Shown here piece after piece: positions 1 to 10,356 of a DNA stretch of 34,468 nucleotides (within the stretch, counting starts at the first letter, position 1; the number at the start of each line of letters is the position of its first letter). The stretch lies in assembly GCA_015680685.1 (NCBI GenBank), contig MNCI01014507.1, positions 13,300 through 47,767 of the forward strand. The letters are read 5' to 3'. Made by a program: the position numbers and the translations under genes. The notes under the pieces were generated by a model that saw nothing but the letters and a program-made list of their open reading frames with translations, ran no database searches and was not told where the DNA came from. The DNA is from Gnetum montanum. Lineage: Eukaryota; Streptophyta; Gnetopsida; Gnetales; Gnetaceae.

Positions 1-172
1 GACTTGCTTAACCATACACCGTGACACATACAAGCAAGCCTGGGAAGACAACGAACGATTAACCCCAAGTGTTTCTTGTGGCGTTAAGGCATTTAGTCTG
101 CGGAGTTCGACCGGATCGCGCGTGCACGCTCGTTTCGTATGGTTGAGTGTAGGGGTACCTCGCCACTCATCA
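1..172 (+). mobile_element. 3' part of a gypsy-type LTR (solo or 3' LTR), cut by the window edge
   Basis: This matches the reverse complement of the outer ends of the LTRs at 9560 and 15713, including the stretch around GTATGGTTGAG and the terminal CACTCATCA. It is therefore the U5 end of a plus-strand LTR. No tRNA primer-binding site follows it, so it is a 3' LTR or a solo LTR rather than a 5' LTR. It keeps many CG dinucleotides (for example around 110-135), unlike the neighbouring LTR at 1390-2283, so it is probably a younger insertion into the older relic that follows. The candidate target duplication is ATAAG at 173-177; its partner is outside the window. Confidence 0.85.
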
Positions 173-1196
173 ATAAGAAAAGGAGAAAGTGGTTTAGAAT
201 GCCTCAATTGCTGAAGCCTAAGCATATTTCCATAAGAACGCATTGATCACTACATAAGAGGAGAATAAATAGCCTATTTTTGATAATGCTAGTTGACCAT
301 TATTGAGAAATAGAAAAACATTTTAGAAGAAATAATCCACCAGTTGAGGGAGCAACTGGTGAGGGTCAACCAGGGAATAAGTAGATTAGCTAGAGAGAAC
401 TAAACCCTCTCAATGGAGGAGGTCCGTGCCATACACCAAAAATTTGCAATCAAGATAAGCATGTGGCAAAATGAGGCCAAAAAGCATGTGAAGATGAAAG
501 AGCACTTTTGAGACTAGATTGGCATGCACAAAAAGATTAATGAAGAAGAAATCCAAATGGTAAAGGCCTTCATCAGTTTCATGTTAGTGCAGAATTCTAA
601 TTAGTAGCCCATCTTGGATAGCTATGCCTTGGTCTACCAAGTGGAAGTAAAGAACAAGGACTTGCAAATTGAAGATATGAAAGAGTGCATGACATTGGCT
701 AACCTTCTCTATGCCAACCTTTCCATGTTAATAGTAGGTCGGCTTAGAAATGAGTTGGAATAACACGTAGTATCCACTTATGCCTTTTATGAAAAAGAGT
801 TTGCAAATAGAAAAAAAGCTCTACAAAAACTCCACGTGGAAAACTCAGAATTAGAAACAATTAAGTTTCACTACCACAGGAAAAGAGATGTAGCCTCTGA
901 CCTAGATAAAAGATTAACACATCATCATGAACTAAAAGAAAAAGCCATAGATTTTGAGGAGGAATGGTGGCAATTCACAACACGATATGTGAAAGCAAAT
1001 CAAATATTCCTATAGCTATCATGTTTGTGGGATGTACTAGTTCTAATACACATTGACTCATCAACCTAGATCATACATGATCCAAGAATAGAGGAGAATA
1101 AGTTGCAAGTGCTCCTGAATTGCTATAAATTTCAAAAAACTAATGACAAGGGGAAGTAGCCCATGGAAGTGCCACCACCTTCAAGAACTACATGAG
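173..1196 (+). pseudogene. Coiled-coil cargo ORF of a retroelement, C-terminal part, decayed
   Basis: The plus strand encodes a broken, charged, heptad-like protein. Readable pieces include LREQLVRVNQGISRLAREN (about 340-400), TLSMEEVRAIHQKFAIKISM (about 405-465) and a tail IIHDPRIEENKLQVLLNCYK (about 1070-1130). In-frame stops and frameshifts interrupt it. The same protein in the same order is on the minus strand at 6835-9540, which shows it was a real gene and not a chance frame. It ends about 190 bp before the polypurine tract of the LTR at 1390, the place where Athila-type elements may carry an extra env-like ORF. I see no membrane segment, so env is not supported. Function unknown; a structural or gag-like coiled coil is one guess. 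Confidence 0.6.
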
Positions 1197-1389
1197 CTTC
1201 CTTAATTTTATTATTTTGTTGTTTTGTCATGATGTGTTCATTTTTGTTAAACACTACTATGGCATGAAAGAGTCAAGTTGTATGTTTATTTGAGTTAGTC
1301 AATAATTCCATACCTTTCCAATATTTTGTAAAGAACTTATTCCTCATTTTGTTTAACTCTTGGATGAGTTTTCATTTAGTCATGGAGGT
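1197..1389 (+). other. Element 3' untranslated stretch ending in a polypurine tract
   Basis: The last 80-100 bases match, in reverse complement, the stretches next to the LTRs at 10347 and 28068. Shared landmarks are TTCCATACC, ATATTTTGTAA and TTTTCATTTAGTCATGG. The tract CATGGAGGTA (1380-1389) lies directly before the LTR and corresponds to CATGGGGGTA in the other elements, so it is the plus-strand primer site. No gene is seen here. Confidence 0.7.
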
Positions 1390-2283
1390 ATGATAACTCA
1401 TGTTTTGCAAGGTCATGATATCGGGTATCCGATATTGAGGCTGCGATGTTGGGTATCTAATATCAGGGCACAACCTCCAATATCGGGGATTTGATATCAC
1501 CCCTTCTATGCTAGCCTATAAATACCACACTTGGATGCACAGTTGGAATATAGAAGATAGGAGATATATAGATAGATTTATAGATTTTGATAAATTTCAA
1601 GTTTTGTTAGTTTCTAGTGCATGCCTGCAATGTGATGTTAAGTGATTGTATGACATCCTTATTTGAGTGTGATGTACTTGGACATGTTACATGTTCAATA
1701 ATAAAGATTGAGATTACTCTTATCATTGCAGTATCCACTTAGCTTTATTATTATTTTTAATTACTTAAATGCTTACTATTTTCCTTAGTTAATGTTCATC
1801 ATTTATTGCTCTTTATCATTTTCTATCATTAAGCAAAATGAGTATGACTAATTGCAAGTGCTTAAGGGTAACTACTTGGTAACCCAATAGTGTTATCATT
1901 TGGTATGCCCAGTAATGATACGCTTGGTAATCCTAGTGGTAGTTACATGAAGTCCAAGGTGTGTATGGAAGGTTAGGAATGGATACTCATCGCACATAGG
2001 CTAGTTAGACTTTGCTTTTCATTATTAATTAAATTAAAAAATTAATTTCTTTATTATCATTAGGAGTAGCTTAGGGTCAAACAACTTCAAGAATCATATG
2101 CCTCACTTTGGACTAAACCATATGTGATGAAGCCATCACTAGTCCAAGTGGGAAGAAAGAAAACTACTATCAAGGCATAACGATCTAGATGCACAACTAG
2201 TCCCATATAGGGAATTCAACTAAATCATGCATGAAAAATTGTGATTTGTATGGTTGAGCATAGGAGTACCTCATTGCTCATCA
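1390..2283 (+). mobile_element. 3' LTR of the plus-strand coiled-coil element
   Basis: The LTR starts TGATAACTCATG directly after the polypurine tract and ends GCTCATCA. U3 holds several GATATC/CAATATTGG-like motifs (about 1418-1500), then a TATA box (TATAAATA, 1517-1524). AATAAAG near 1700 is a likely poly(A) signal. The middle and 3' parts align with the other LTRs in the window (for example GGTAATCCTAGTGGTAGT near 1930 and TATGGTTGAGCATAGG near 2250). Most CG sites are lost, so it is old. The five bases after it are CACTT; I found no matching left duplication because the element's 5' part is not in the window. Confidence 0.8.
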
Positions 2284-2723
2284 CACTTCCTTAGTCCTCG
2301 TTTTGGAGGGAAACAACCTTTGATCCATTAATAAGGCATGCTTTCCTATACTCTCTCTTTCTTGAAAGAAGTAATGTCCTTGAAGCTTAAGTATTTTTCT
2401 ATACATGTTTTCCCAGATGAGCATAACAGATATCAAAGTTATTAAATAGCTCAAAATCCATTGACAATTGTAGACAATAGGGTTTAATGGTTAGGGTAAT
2501 TCATAGTAAAGCACAAATGTTGAACTCAACTTGACATCCAACCAAGGCTTAGAGATGCTCTACAACCTAGGTTAAGGAATAAAAGACTTACCATTTTTCA
2601 TGCAAACTATACCAGCCTCTCTACTTGGGGTGAAACTCATTTCACATGTGAACCTTTTCCTACACTTGCAGTGATATAGAAGTGTAGCTTTTTGAAGGCA
2701 TTCATTTCGTTGTCTTAATCTAG
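2284..2723. other. No recognisable gene; contains a block duplicated at 5376
   Basis: No long open frame or known motif. Bases 2289-2345 (ending GGAGGGAAACAACC, then TTGATCC and AATAAGGCATG) are repeated in the same orientation at about 5376-5440. Similarity stops abruptly just after AAGGCATG. The remainder is AT-rich unique-looking sequence. Confidence 0.4.
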
Positions 2724-3049
2724 TGCTTCCTACTTAAAGATGCATTCTTAATCCTGTGCTTCCTACTCAAAGATGTAGTTAGAATCCTATGCTTCCTACT
2801 CAAAGTTATAGTTTAATCTTGTGTTTCCATTTCAAAGACATATTTACAATCCTATGGTTCCTACTTAAAGACATAGTTAAAATCCTATGCCCTACTTGAA
2901 AACATAGCCACAATCCTATGTTTCCTACTTGACGATGTAGTCAGAAACCTACACTTCCTATTTGGAGACATAGTCAAACCCCATGCTTTCAACTTGAAGA
3001 CATAGTTATATACCTATGCTCCCTTCTTATAGACATAGCCAAGAACATA
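2724..3049. repeat. 33-bp minisatellite, ten degenerate units
   Basis: Ten consecutive units follow the pattern TGCTTCCTACTTAAAGAC-ATAGTTAAAATCCTA. Unit lengths read directly are 33, 33, 32, 33, 33, 31, 33, 32, 33 and 33. Every unit differs from its neighbours by several substitutions, so the array is old. Thirty-three bases is 11 codons, but stops and 1-2-base indels break both strands, so coding is not supported at present. It lies between the plus-strand LTR and the minus-strand gag relic. Confidence 0.85.
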
Positions 3050-3264
3050 GATTGCTAGTCAAAAGGCATCATGAAGAACATGTACTTCATCACTCACTCA
3101 CATGTGCATTCTATTTTTTTTATTTTTTCCTTCTATCTAGAATTAATTCATGAAGGAATCCATTATACTAGGCTGACCATGTTCTGATCCTCTTGGAAAT
3201 TGCTACCCTATTTAACTACTAGATCCTCCACCTTATGCTAAGATAGTTAGGTCCTTATGTACCT
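3050..3264. other. No recognisable feature
   Basis: AT-rich sequence with a T-rich run near 3112-3130. I see no gene, no pol motif and no LTR edge between the minisatellite and the gag relic. Confidence 0.3.
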
Positions 3265-4800
3265 ACTAGAAGAAGTTTAAAAGTCTCATATCTTTCTCTA
3301 AATCATCTGTGTTAGAGATCATCAACTGATCATAAGGTACAATTGCATTTAACCTATGATTCTCATCCAAATATATTACCAACACTTTTAACTTGTAGGT
3401 TTTGACAACATTCTGAAGCATAATGCCCTTCATCATAAATGTAGCATTTTAAACTAAGAATCCTCAAAGGATATTAAGAGAATTCTCTAAAACGTGATCA
3501 TTTGTTCCATGCCTCCCATTATTCTTGGAAGGCTTGAGGTTTTCCATGCCCCTAGGATAACTTTTTTTTACTTGGAGCTAGCTTCACATAAGGGCCCCTG
3601 AATTCACTCAAATTCACCTTTCCATCTCTCTCTAAGAGTTATTACTTTCTTTCTTACTCTCAAGTAACTACTTCATTACACCCTTATCCTTCCTTTCTAC
3701 CTTGTAATTAGAAAAATTGGTAGCAACTTAGATGACCTCCTTGAATCTTATGATTTTGTGAGTTTTAAGCTCATGTTGGATCCAAGGTTTGATGCCATTG
3801 AGAAATATTATGTACTTACTATCCTCATCACTTCTCTGGGTTTGTATGATGATACTTTGGTATTCCAAAATGTACTTCTCTAGATTTATTATGTGCCAAA
3901 TCTCCTTTAGTTTTGCCCAGGTTTTGTTAATAGAATTACCTAAATGAAAGTTATTAATTAAAGCCTTCTTGAACTAGTCCCATGTTCTGATGGGTTTGCC
4001 TGTCCCATCCTTTTCTTCTTGAAGGATTCCAAGCAATCAAGTTTTCACTATTCCATCCAAGAATTAGGTAGTAATGTAAGCTTGTCTTTCAATGACACAT
4101 TCATACATCTCTAGGAACTCTTCTATTTCAAATAGAAATGTATCTATCACAGTATCAACCTTATTGCCCTCATAGATTTTTGGTTCCTTTGCTTGAAACT
4201 TGGAAACTAATTGAATCAACCCTAATGCTAGTGCCCTTGCTTGCATAGTCAGTTGATCTATCATGACCCCAATCTCATCATCTAATTTATTTTCTATGAT
4301 CTCAATCTTATTTTGTTGGCTTGTGTATAAAGCTTGTTGAGTTTCTCGCAACAATTGTAGCTCCTAATTATCATCCTAGAGCTCTTGTTTGGTAAGCTAG
4401 AGGTCATTAACAACATTTCCAAGTTTCTCCACTTGGTTCATCAACATAATGTTTTGAGTTAGGGTAAGTTTATGTTTTGTACTAGAGCCTAACTTTAGAA
4501 GGAAAGGAGCTTCTATCAAATTTACCAGCCCTTGGATTATATGAGTTTTCTTAGTTGTTGCTAGACTACACATGATGATGTTATCTACTTGTAATAAATT
4601 GCTTCACAATTCTTATATCTTTTTAGGAAATTCATCAATATCCCTTTCATCAGTTATCTAAACATCCTCATTTTCATGTACATCTTTGTATACATTCACA
4701 TCATCATGTACCTCATCATATACATAACTGCATCGACTACCATCTCCAATTAGTCCATTTTGAGGATTAGAACTAAGAGAAGTATTATCAAGATTTTAGA
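3265..4800 (-). pseudogene. Retrotransposon gag relic with a degenerate zinc knuckle, no pol attached
   Basis: Read right to left. There is an acidic N-terminal part and a coiled-coil stretch (ETQQALYTSQQNKIEIIENK, about 4290-4350). A capsid-like core follows: QAKEPKIYEGNKVDTVIDTF and EIEEFLEMYECVIER (about 4085-4195), then a part resembling other gypsy gag proteins (FLNGIKPWIQHELKT, about 3775-3820). After a frameshift comes KCYIYDEGHYASEC (about 3415-3460), a CCHC-knuckle remnant with one Cys changed to Tyr and a shortened spacing. Stops interrupt the core, one at a position where Trp is expected (TGG to TGA). Gag would form the virus-like particle and bind element RNA. The core and knuckle differ from the gag of E1, so this is another lineage. 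I find no PR, RT or IN downstream. Confidence 0.65.
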
Positions 4801-5945
4801 TTTCTTTGATATTCTTTTTGTATGCAATGGTAGCACATGAGTCACGAACAATGAATCATGTACCTAGAATCATGACTAGTCTTGAATCACAAACCATGGC
4901 TTTCATACTAAGTGTAATGGCACTAGTTTGGTAAAGCACCATTTATCACCACTATTGAGTTCAAAATTAGCTAAGAAAACTTAGGGGGGATCCAAGATGG
5001 ACTATGCCATAATAGTCACAGCACCTACATGCACAACATAAGCATATATCACTTGTTAGTTCATGGGTTAGGGGTGTATCAAGTACATCACATGAAATCA
5101 TGTAAGTGGCATAACCATGACAACATACATAAGCATGATCATACCAAGCGCACAAAACCACAAGAGACATCATTCTTCTAGAAGAGCTATGACACGTTCC
5201 TACTATAAGGTATCTAGTCATAAGCCTTGCTCTTAAAGAGAAAGGTTGTAACTTGTGTATCAAAGCTGAAGCTCCTCCACAAGCCTACATATCATTGTGG
5301 CAAAGTAAAGGAATCATGGCCATTGTAGTTCTTTGATAATGGTTGTGATAGCATAAAACCTATGATGATCTCCACACTCTTCTAGTCCCCATTCTAGAGG
5401 GAAACAAGATTTGATCCACCAATAAGGCATGTTTTTCTACAATAGTAATTGATTTAGATGTGGTAAAGCTATAGAAGATGCAAGTGATGTCACCTTAATA
5501 GTAGCAAATAGTCTTGATGTGGTATGAAACACATAAGAGGCTAAAGTAGTGGTTAGTCTTAATGTGGTATGGCACATAAGTGAGGTTGAGTTAGGTGCCT
5601 TGGAAGCTAGCATGCGCATGTAATTCTTGTGAGTTCTAAGGATCTTTCAATACCTTATGAAGACTCAAACATAGTTAGCTGCAAATACTTCTAAATAAGA
5701 CTTGTAGCTAGTTGGTCTAAGAGGAAAGTGAAATTAGGCTTAAGATTATAGTAAGCAAGTTACCTAGTTGATAAAAAATGGTAGAGGTAATTATGGTAGC
5801 ATCTATCATGTAATCTAGGCTTCAAGGAATTTCTTCTTGAGCCATAGGATTGTTGCAAGCTTATCAAGGTTACTTGGTAGCATAATCATTAGATACTACC
5901 ATTGGAGACCAATTGATGATAATCATGTTTTAGGATGTTTAATGA
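4801..5945. other. Intergenic or element leader, no gene; short local repeats
   Basis: No supported coding region. At about 5505-5600 there are two imperfect copies of a roughly 45-bp unit beginning TAGTCTTGATGTGGTATG. Bases 5376-5440 duplicate 2289-2345. Several ATCATG/TCATGA words occur at 4840-4910. Open frames here are short and lack family motifs. It could be the 5' leader of the gag relic, but no primer-binding site or 5' LTR was found for it. Confidence 0.35.
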
Positions 5946-6570
5946 TGATGAGTGGTGAGAATTTTCAACACTTAATCATACAAGTTACTAGTGCATAAGT
6001 GTGACCAAATCATAATCTTTAGATGGAATAATGTAAGTATGCTAATAAGTTGATGATAGGTTCATGATCATTATCTTTTTACTAGAGTTAGTAAGGTTCA
6101 AAATGTATGGTTTAACTCTAAGTTAAGTATATGATCAAATGATGTTGTATGATTCTTAGTGTACTAAAATAAGACATAGTAAAGTGAATATAAATGCCAT
6201 TAACTAAGAATAATGTAACCATAAAACTATAACTATCTATTCATGACTTGCCAGACATGCCTTGGGCTAATATAATCATTACTAGGATTACCAAGTAATT
6301 AGATACTGAGAAAATTAATCTTAGCCACTACTAGGTTACCAAATGATTATATTTATGTGCTCAAAATTGGTCATACTTATTCCAACAAGTAATCTAACAA
6401 GCATTGAAAAATAAATGAAATAGAAATGTACTGACATAGGAATATATGTTGCATAAGAAAGTAAGTGAGGTGATGCAATGATGAGAAATAATCTTGATCT
6501 TTATTTCTAGCCATGGAATGTATCTAAATACAATATACTTGAATAAATATGTTGTATAAATAATTTGTAC
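5946..6570 (-). mobile_element. Decayed LTR lacking U3, 3' end of the minus-strand coiled-coil element
   Basis: In the window the low-coordinate end is TGATGAGTGGTGAGAA, the reverse complement of the family U5 end. Moving right (sense direction reversed), blocks align with other LTRs: the GTATGATTAAG-like end, TACTTGGTAATCCTAGTAATG (about 6270-6300) and AATAAAGATCAAGATTATT (about 6490-6510). Past about 6550 the U3 part with GATATC motifs, TATA box and polypurine tract cannot be found. Homology jumps straight to the pre-PPT region, so U3 and PPT appear deleted. The high-coordinate boundary is approximate. Confidence 0.65.
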
Positions 6571-6834
6571 TATTTCCAAAATTAACTAGAAACTCATTCT
6601 CAAGTTAAAATAAGAGGAGAATAGAGTTGTTACAAAATTGTGAGGTTACATGGACTTGATGACATCTTCATATATACATGACATGACTAATTGACTATGA
6701 ATGCCATATCTTTATTTGAGTGGTTTACAAAATTATCATGCAACACATGATTGAGACATGAATGCCATAATTAACATAAAAAAACAAAATAAATAACTAA
6801 TGTAGCTTATTAAGTTCCTAGTGGATGCAATTCT
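6571..6834 (-). other. 3' untranslated stretch of the minus-strand coiled-coil element
   Basis: The reverse complement aligns loosely with 1197-1380: both begin near CCCATGGA after the ORF end, both carry a T-rich run with GTTTTTT/GTTTTG, and both contain ATTTTGTAA-AACT before the LTR. No gene is seen. Confidence 0.45.
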
Positions 6835-9540
6835 TCATCCATGGGTTTCTTTTCCTTTGTCACTAAGCTTCTTGAATTGGTACTTGCTTAGTAAGGATCT
6901 TAGCTTTTCTTTCTCCATCCTTGGATCTTGAATTGTCCATACCACTTTTGCAATGTTCTCTAGTGTTGATACTTCCCAAGGGCATGGTAGTTGTGGAAAC
7001 AACTTGTTTGCCTTCACATACCATGCTACAAATTGGGTTCTTTCTGCTTCAAAATCATTGGCTATTTTTTGTAACTCTTAATAATTTGTCATTTTCTTGT
7101 CTAAGTTTACTACTACATGCTTATGATAACTAGCTTTTACCACCTAATGTTTGCAAATTTCTTTCATGTATATTAAGTACATTGTTACTAGTTGTTATTC
7201 TATTTTTATCCTTAGCCTACCTATTGTTAGCATGACTAAGTTGGTGTAGCATACATTTGCCAAATCCATGTACTTAGTTATGATTTAGATCTATGAATTT
7301 TTATTCTTGAGCTTTGCTTGATGGATTGAGATAAGACTATCCAAGATTGGTTAAGAATCATGTAACGATCAAGTGATTGTATTGAGCTTGGCTTTAGCCA
7401 TTTAGATTTAGTTCTTATTAATCTTCTTATACATTCCTAATTGATCTCTAAAGTATTCATTGAGAGCTTTGCATGCTTTTTGGCCTCATTTTATCACATG
7501 CTAATTTCAATAGCTAACTTTTTTTGAACTACATGCACTTCTTTCATTGACAAGGTTTTCTTTGCTTTATTTAGTTGTCTCATATCTTTGTTGACTCTAG
7601 CAAACTACTCCCTTGGCTAGTTCATATTTTCTTTAAGCATATGCTTTTCCTTTTCCACATTGGTCTACCTTATATTTTTAGTAGTAATCTTCTCATTCTC
7701 CTCTTCAAGTGTAGAAATGACCTTGACATGGACATAATTTTTAGTGTTTTTGATTGATGCATCCCAAGTTGCTTTTTCCTTTTCCATTTTTAGCTACTTT
7801 TGTCATATCATCATCTAGCTCATTTGGTCATCTTTAAATTATGGTATTTGATTTGGTGCTACATACTATGTAGAATATTGCTTTTCTATCCTAAGTTGGG
7901 CTAACTCTTATTACCTTTGTACTTCTTCCTTTGCATGTTGCATCTTGATTTCTGCAATGACTAGTTTTTCTTTGATTGAAATTAATTTTGACTATATTGT
8001 AGTGATTTCATTGGGGATATTAAAAATTTTTTGCATCACTTGTCCTATCTACAATAGTCTATCTAATGCATTCTCATGTTTTTCTAGAGTCATGAGTTCT
8101 TCTTCTTTTTCCTTGTCCTTTGTTGATGCTCTTGCTAGAGTTTGGACATCTCTAGCTTTAGAAATATCAGATGGTGGCATAAAAGAAACATTAAAAAAAT
8201 TCTTTGATATGATTTGTTATTATCTTTGTTGTTTATTGTACATCCTTGAGTTGCATAACCATAATTGTATCTCATTTTCCTATTTACAATATAACTTAGA
8301 AGAACATAGCATTCTATGATATCAATTGTGTCTAATCATCATCATCTTCTTGTTGCAAAGAAACTTGACTGCTAGCCAGTCCTATGAATACTATAGGTCA
8401 ACTAGGGTTGTCTCTAACTCTATACATGCTTAATACTTCCTGAGTTTCCTAGCTTATTTTCTCTACAATTTTTGGAGATGGCTTATTAAAGGTTTGTAAT
8501 CTTGTTGTGCTAGTGGTGCACTTGATCCTACTCTTTATGTAGTTGGTGTTGATCCACTAAATCCTACTTGTTCTATCCTTGTAATTAGAATGTTAACCAC
8601 TAGTGTTATTCTTGCTACTACCCTAGTGACTAATAGTTTCTAAACTTGTTCCTTTTTTGAAGGCACTAGTTTGGAGATCTTAACATATGCTACATTTTGG
8701 GTCTTTCTTAAAACATCATTTATGTACGTCAACATTTTTGCCTATTTGCATAACTTTCTAATTAGATAGGAAAATGGAAGTGTAGGTTTTCCTATTTTCA
8801 TTTGCTCAAAACTTCTTTGAATCTTTAAGAATAGTAGATGAGCCATGTTTGCTTAGAATTTTCCCACTAGATATGTGCTTCCTCTAGTAGCATAGGTTGA
8901 AATCTTATTTTGTCTTTTTATATAGAAAATATGATGTGTTCCCATTTTGAAATAGATTTTCTTTGTAGTGTTTAATCCATTTTACTCTTTGTTAGTTGTT
9001 TCATATGCTCTCTGCTACAAATAGTTCCTTGCATCAGTGTCTGACATTTGATAGACTAAGCATCCTAACAATGACATCAACTGAATAAGGCATTGTTACG
9101 CATTCATTCTTCATAGCTACATCATCTTTACAATTATGCTAGAATAGGTAAGTCTTCCCTAGATATCATTCACTATCATTGAAAATTGTAGACTATAAGG
9201 GTGATGCCTACAGTTATTCATGCACTTTTGTAGGTGAAAGTTCCATAAATGGATCAAATTTAAGCTTTACAATGATATTTGACATAATGGGTTTGTCATT
9301 TATGGCTTGGAGATAATCATCTATAAGTGTTAGACATTGGCTTGGTTTTAGAGTAGGTGGTGGTTCCACATTTTTTGCCTATGCAAATTTTTCCATTACC
9401 AATGTAGGCTACTAGATTGAGTAGGATTGTGCTTCCTACTCCTTAGTGGGAGTTTGATCTCTGTCTCATCTTTAAACCATTTTTCAATGTCTTTTCTTTC
9501 TAGTTTGTGACAATCCATCAATTTCTACTACTCACTTTGG
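6835..9540 (-). pseudogene. Coiled-coil cargo ORF of a retroelement, longer copy, decayed
   Basis: Read right to left, several frames joined by indels give one protein-like series. The N-terminal part carries the readable motifs GKPTLPFSYLIRKLCK and MAHLLFLKIQRSFEQMKIGK (about 8730-8870). A long charged heptad-like region follows, including TLARASTKDKEKEEELMTLE (about 8080-8145) and SIKEKLVIAEIKMQHAKEEV (about 7925-7990). The C-terminus is IQDPRMEKEKLRSLLSKYQF (about 6870-6930), matching the copy at 173-1196. Many in-frame stops are TAG/TAA where Gln would fit the heptads. The N-terminal part recalls retroelement-linked 'putative plant transposon protein' domains, but this is from memory and weak. 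It may continue past the E1 insertion at 9559/16522. Function unknown. Confidence 0.55.
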
Positions 9541-9554
9541 AGACATTTGTAATC

Positions 9555-9559
9555 ATAGG
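9555..9559 (+). repeat. Left target-site duplication of E1 (ATAGG)
   Basis: ATAGG directly precedes the left LTR end and is repeated exactly at 16517-16521. Five bases is the expected duplication length for Ty3/gypsy integrases. Confidence 0.9.
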
Positions 9560-10346
9560 TGACGAGTGGCGAGGTACCCCTACACTCAACCATACGAATA
9601 CGAGCATCTCATGCTTGATTTGGTCGAACTCCAAGGACTAAGTGCTTACGCGCCTTATGGAACACTTAAGGTTAATCAATCGTTGTCTTCCTAGACTTAC
9701 TTGTATTGTCACGGTTGTATGGTTAAGTAAGTCTTAGGTATATGATTTTTATGTCTTTTATCTTTTTATCGTCTATGCTAAGAGAGGAAATGGTGAAGAG
9801 ACTAAGTAACTAACTTTCACTAACTAAGCTTTAATTTTCCTAGCATCAGGATCTATTTCCACTTGCCATACACACCTTGAACTAGTGCAATGCTACTAGG
9901 ATTACCAAACACTATTCGTTACTATGTTACCAAACGTAGCACACGTGCTCGAAGCGGTCGTACTGAATGCACTTAACTAGGAGAGTTGAGGGTTGAGAGT
10001 GATTAATCATCTAAGAAAGCATTTAAACATTTAAAAATAATTAAAGTCCTATTTAGCTTAGTCCATATGCTGCAAGGTTTATAGGAAAGTTCACATTTAT
10101 TTCTGTACACAAATGTGTGCTCAGGTACAAATTACTCGAATAAAGATTCGTTCACTTTGAGACTCCTATTGCGGGCACATGGAAATTATTCTATCTCTGG
10201 AATGGTAAAATTGCCAAAGTTTAGCTAAGGGTCTAGATCTAGATTAGGAAATAAGGGAAAGCCACCTCTTATTTATAGAACTAGTGACAGGCTATGATAT
10301 TGCATATGCGATATTTCAGGGGCTGACGCAATATCGTGGCTCATCA
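9560..10346 (-). repeat. E1 3' LTR (787 bp)
   Basis: It starts TGACGAGTGG and ends GCTCATCA in window orientation. It is the 3' LTR because the coding strand is minus. The TATA element is at 10270-10277 (reverse strand). The U3 tip has one GATATCG unit fewer than the 5' LTR (787 versus 804 bp). Its first bases TGACGAG differ from the expected TGATGAG by one transition. Confidence 0.92.
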
Positions 10347-10356
10347 TACCCCCATG
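10347..10356 (-). promoter_or_regulatory. E1 polypurine tract
   Basis: On the sense strand CATGGGGGTA lies directly before the 3' LTR start. The same sequence is at 28068-28077 in E2, and CATGGAGGTA is at 1380-1389. It would prime plus-strand DNA synthesis. Confidence 0.75.

Noticed and set aside
173-1389. A short complete element made of the LTR pieces at 1-172 and 1390-2283 as 5' and 3' LTRs
   Set aside because: No primer-binding site follows position 172, and the two LTRs differ strongly in CG content and sequence, so they are not a pair.
2724-3049. A CRISPR-like regular repeat array
   Set aside because: Units are directly adjacent with no spacers, they are degenerate, and the context is a eukaryotic retrotransposon nest.
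7945-8319. A 124-residue plus-strand open frame, the second longest in the window
   Set aside because: It is antisense to the coiled-coil ORF, whose minus-strand reading matches an independent copy at 173-1196. The plus-strand frame has no known motif and simply reflects an AT-rich, Ser/Leu-coding complement.
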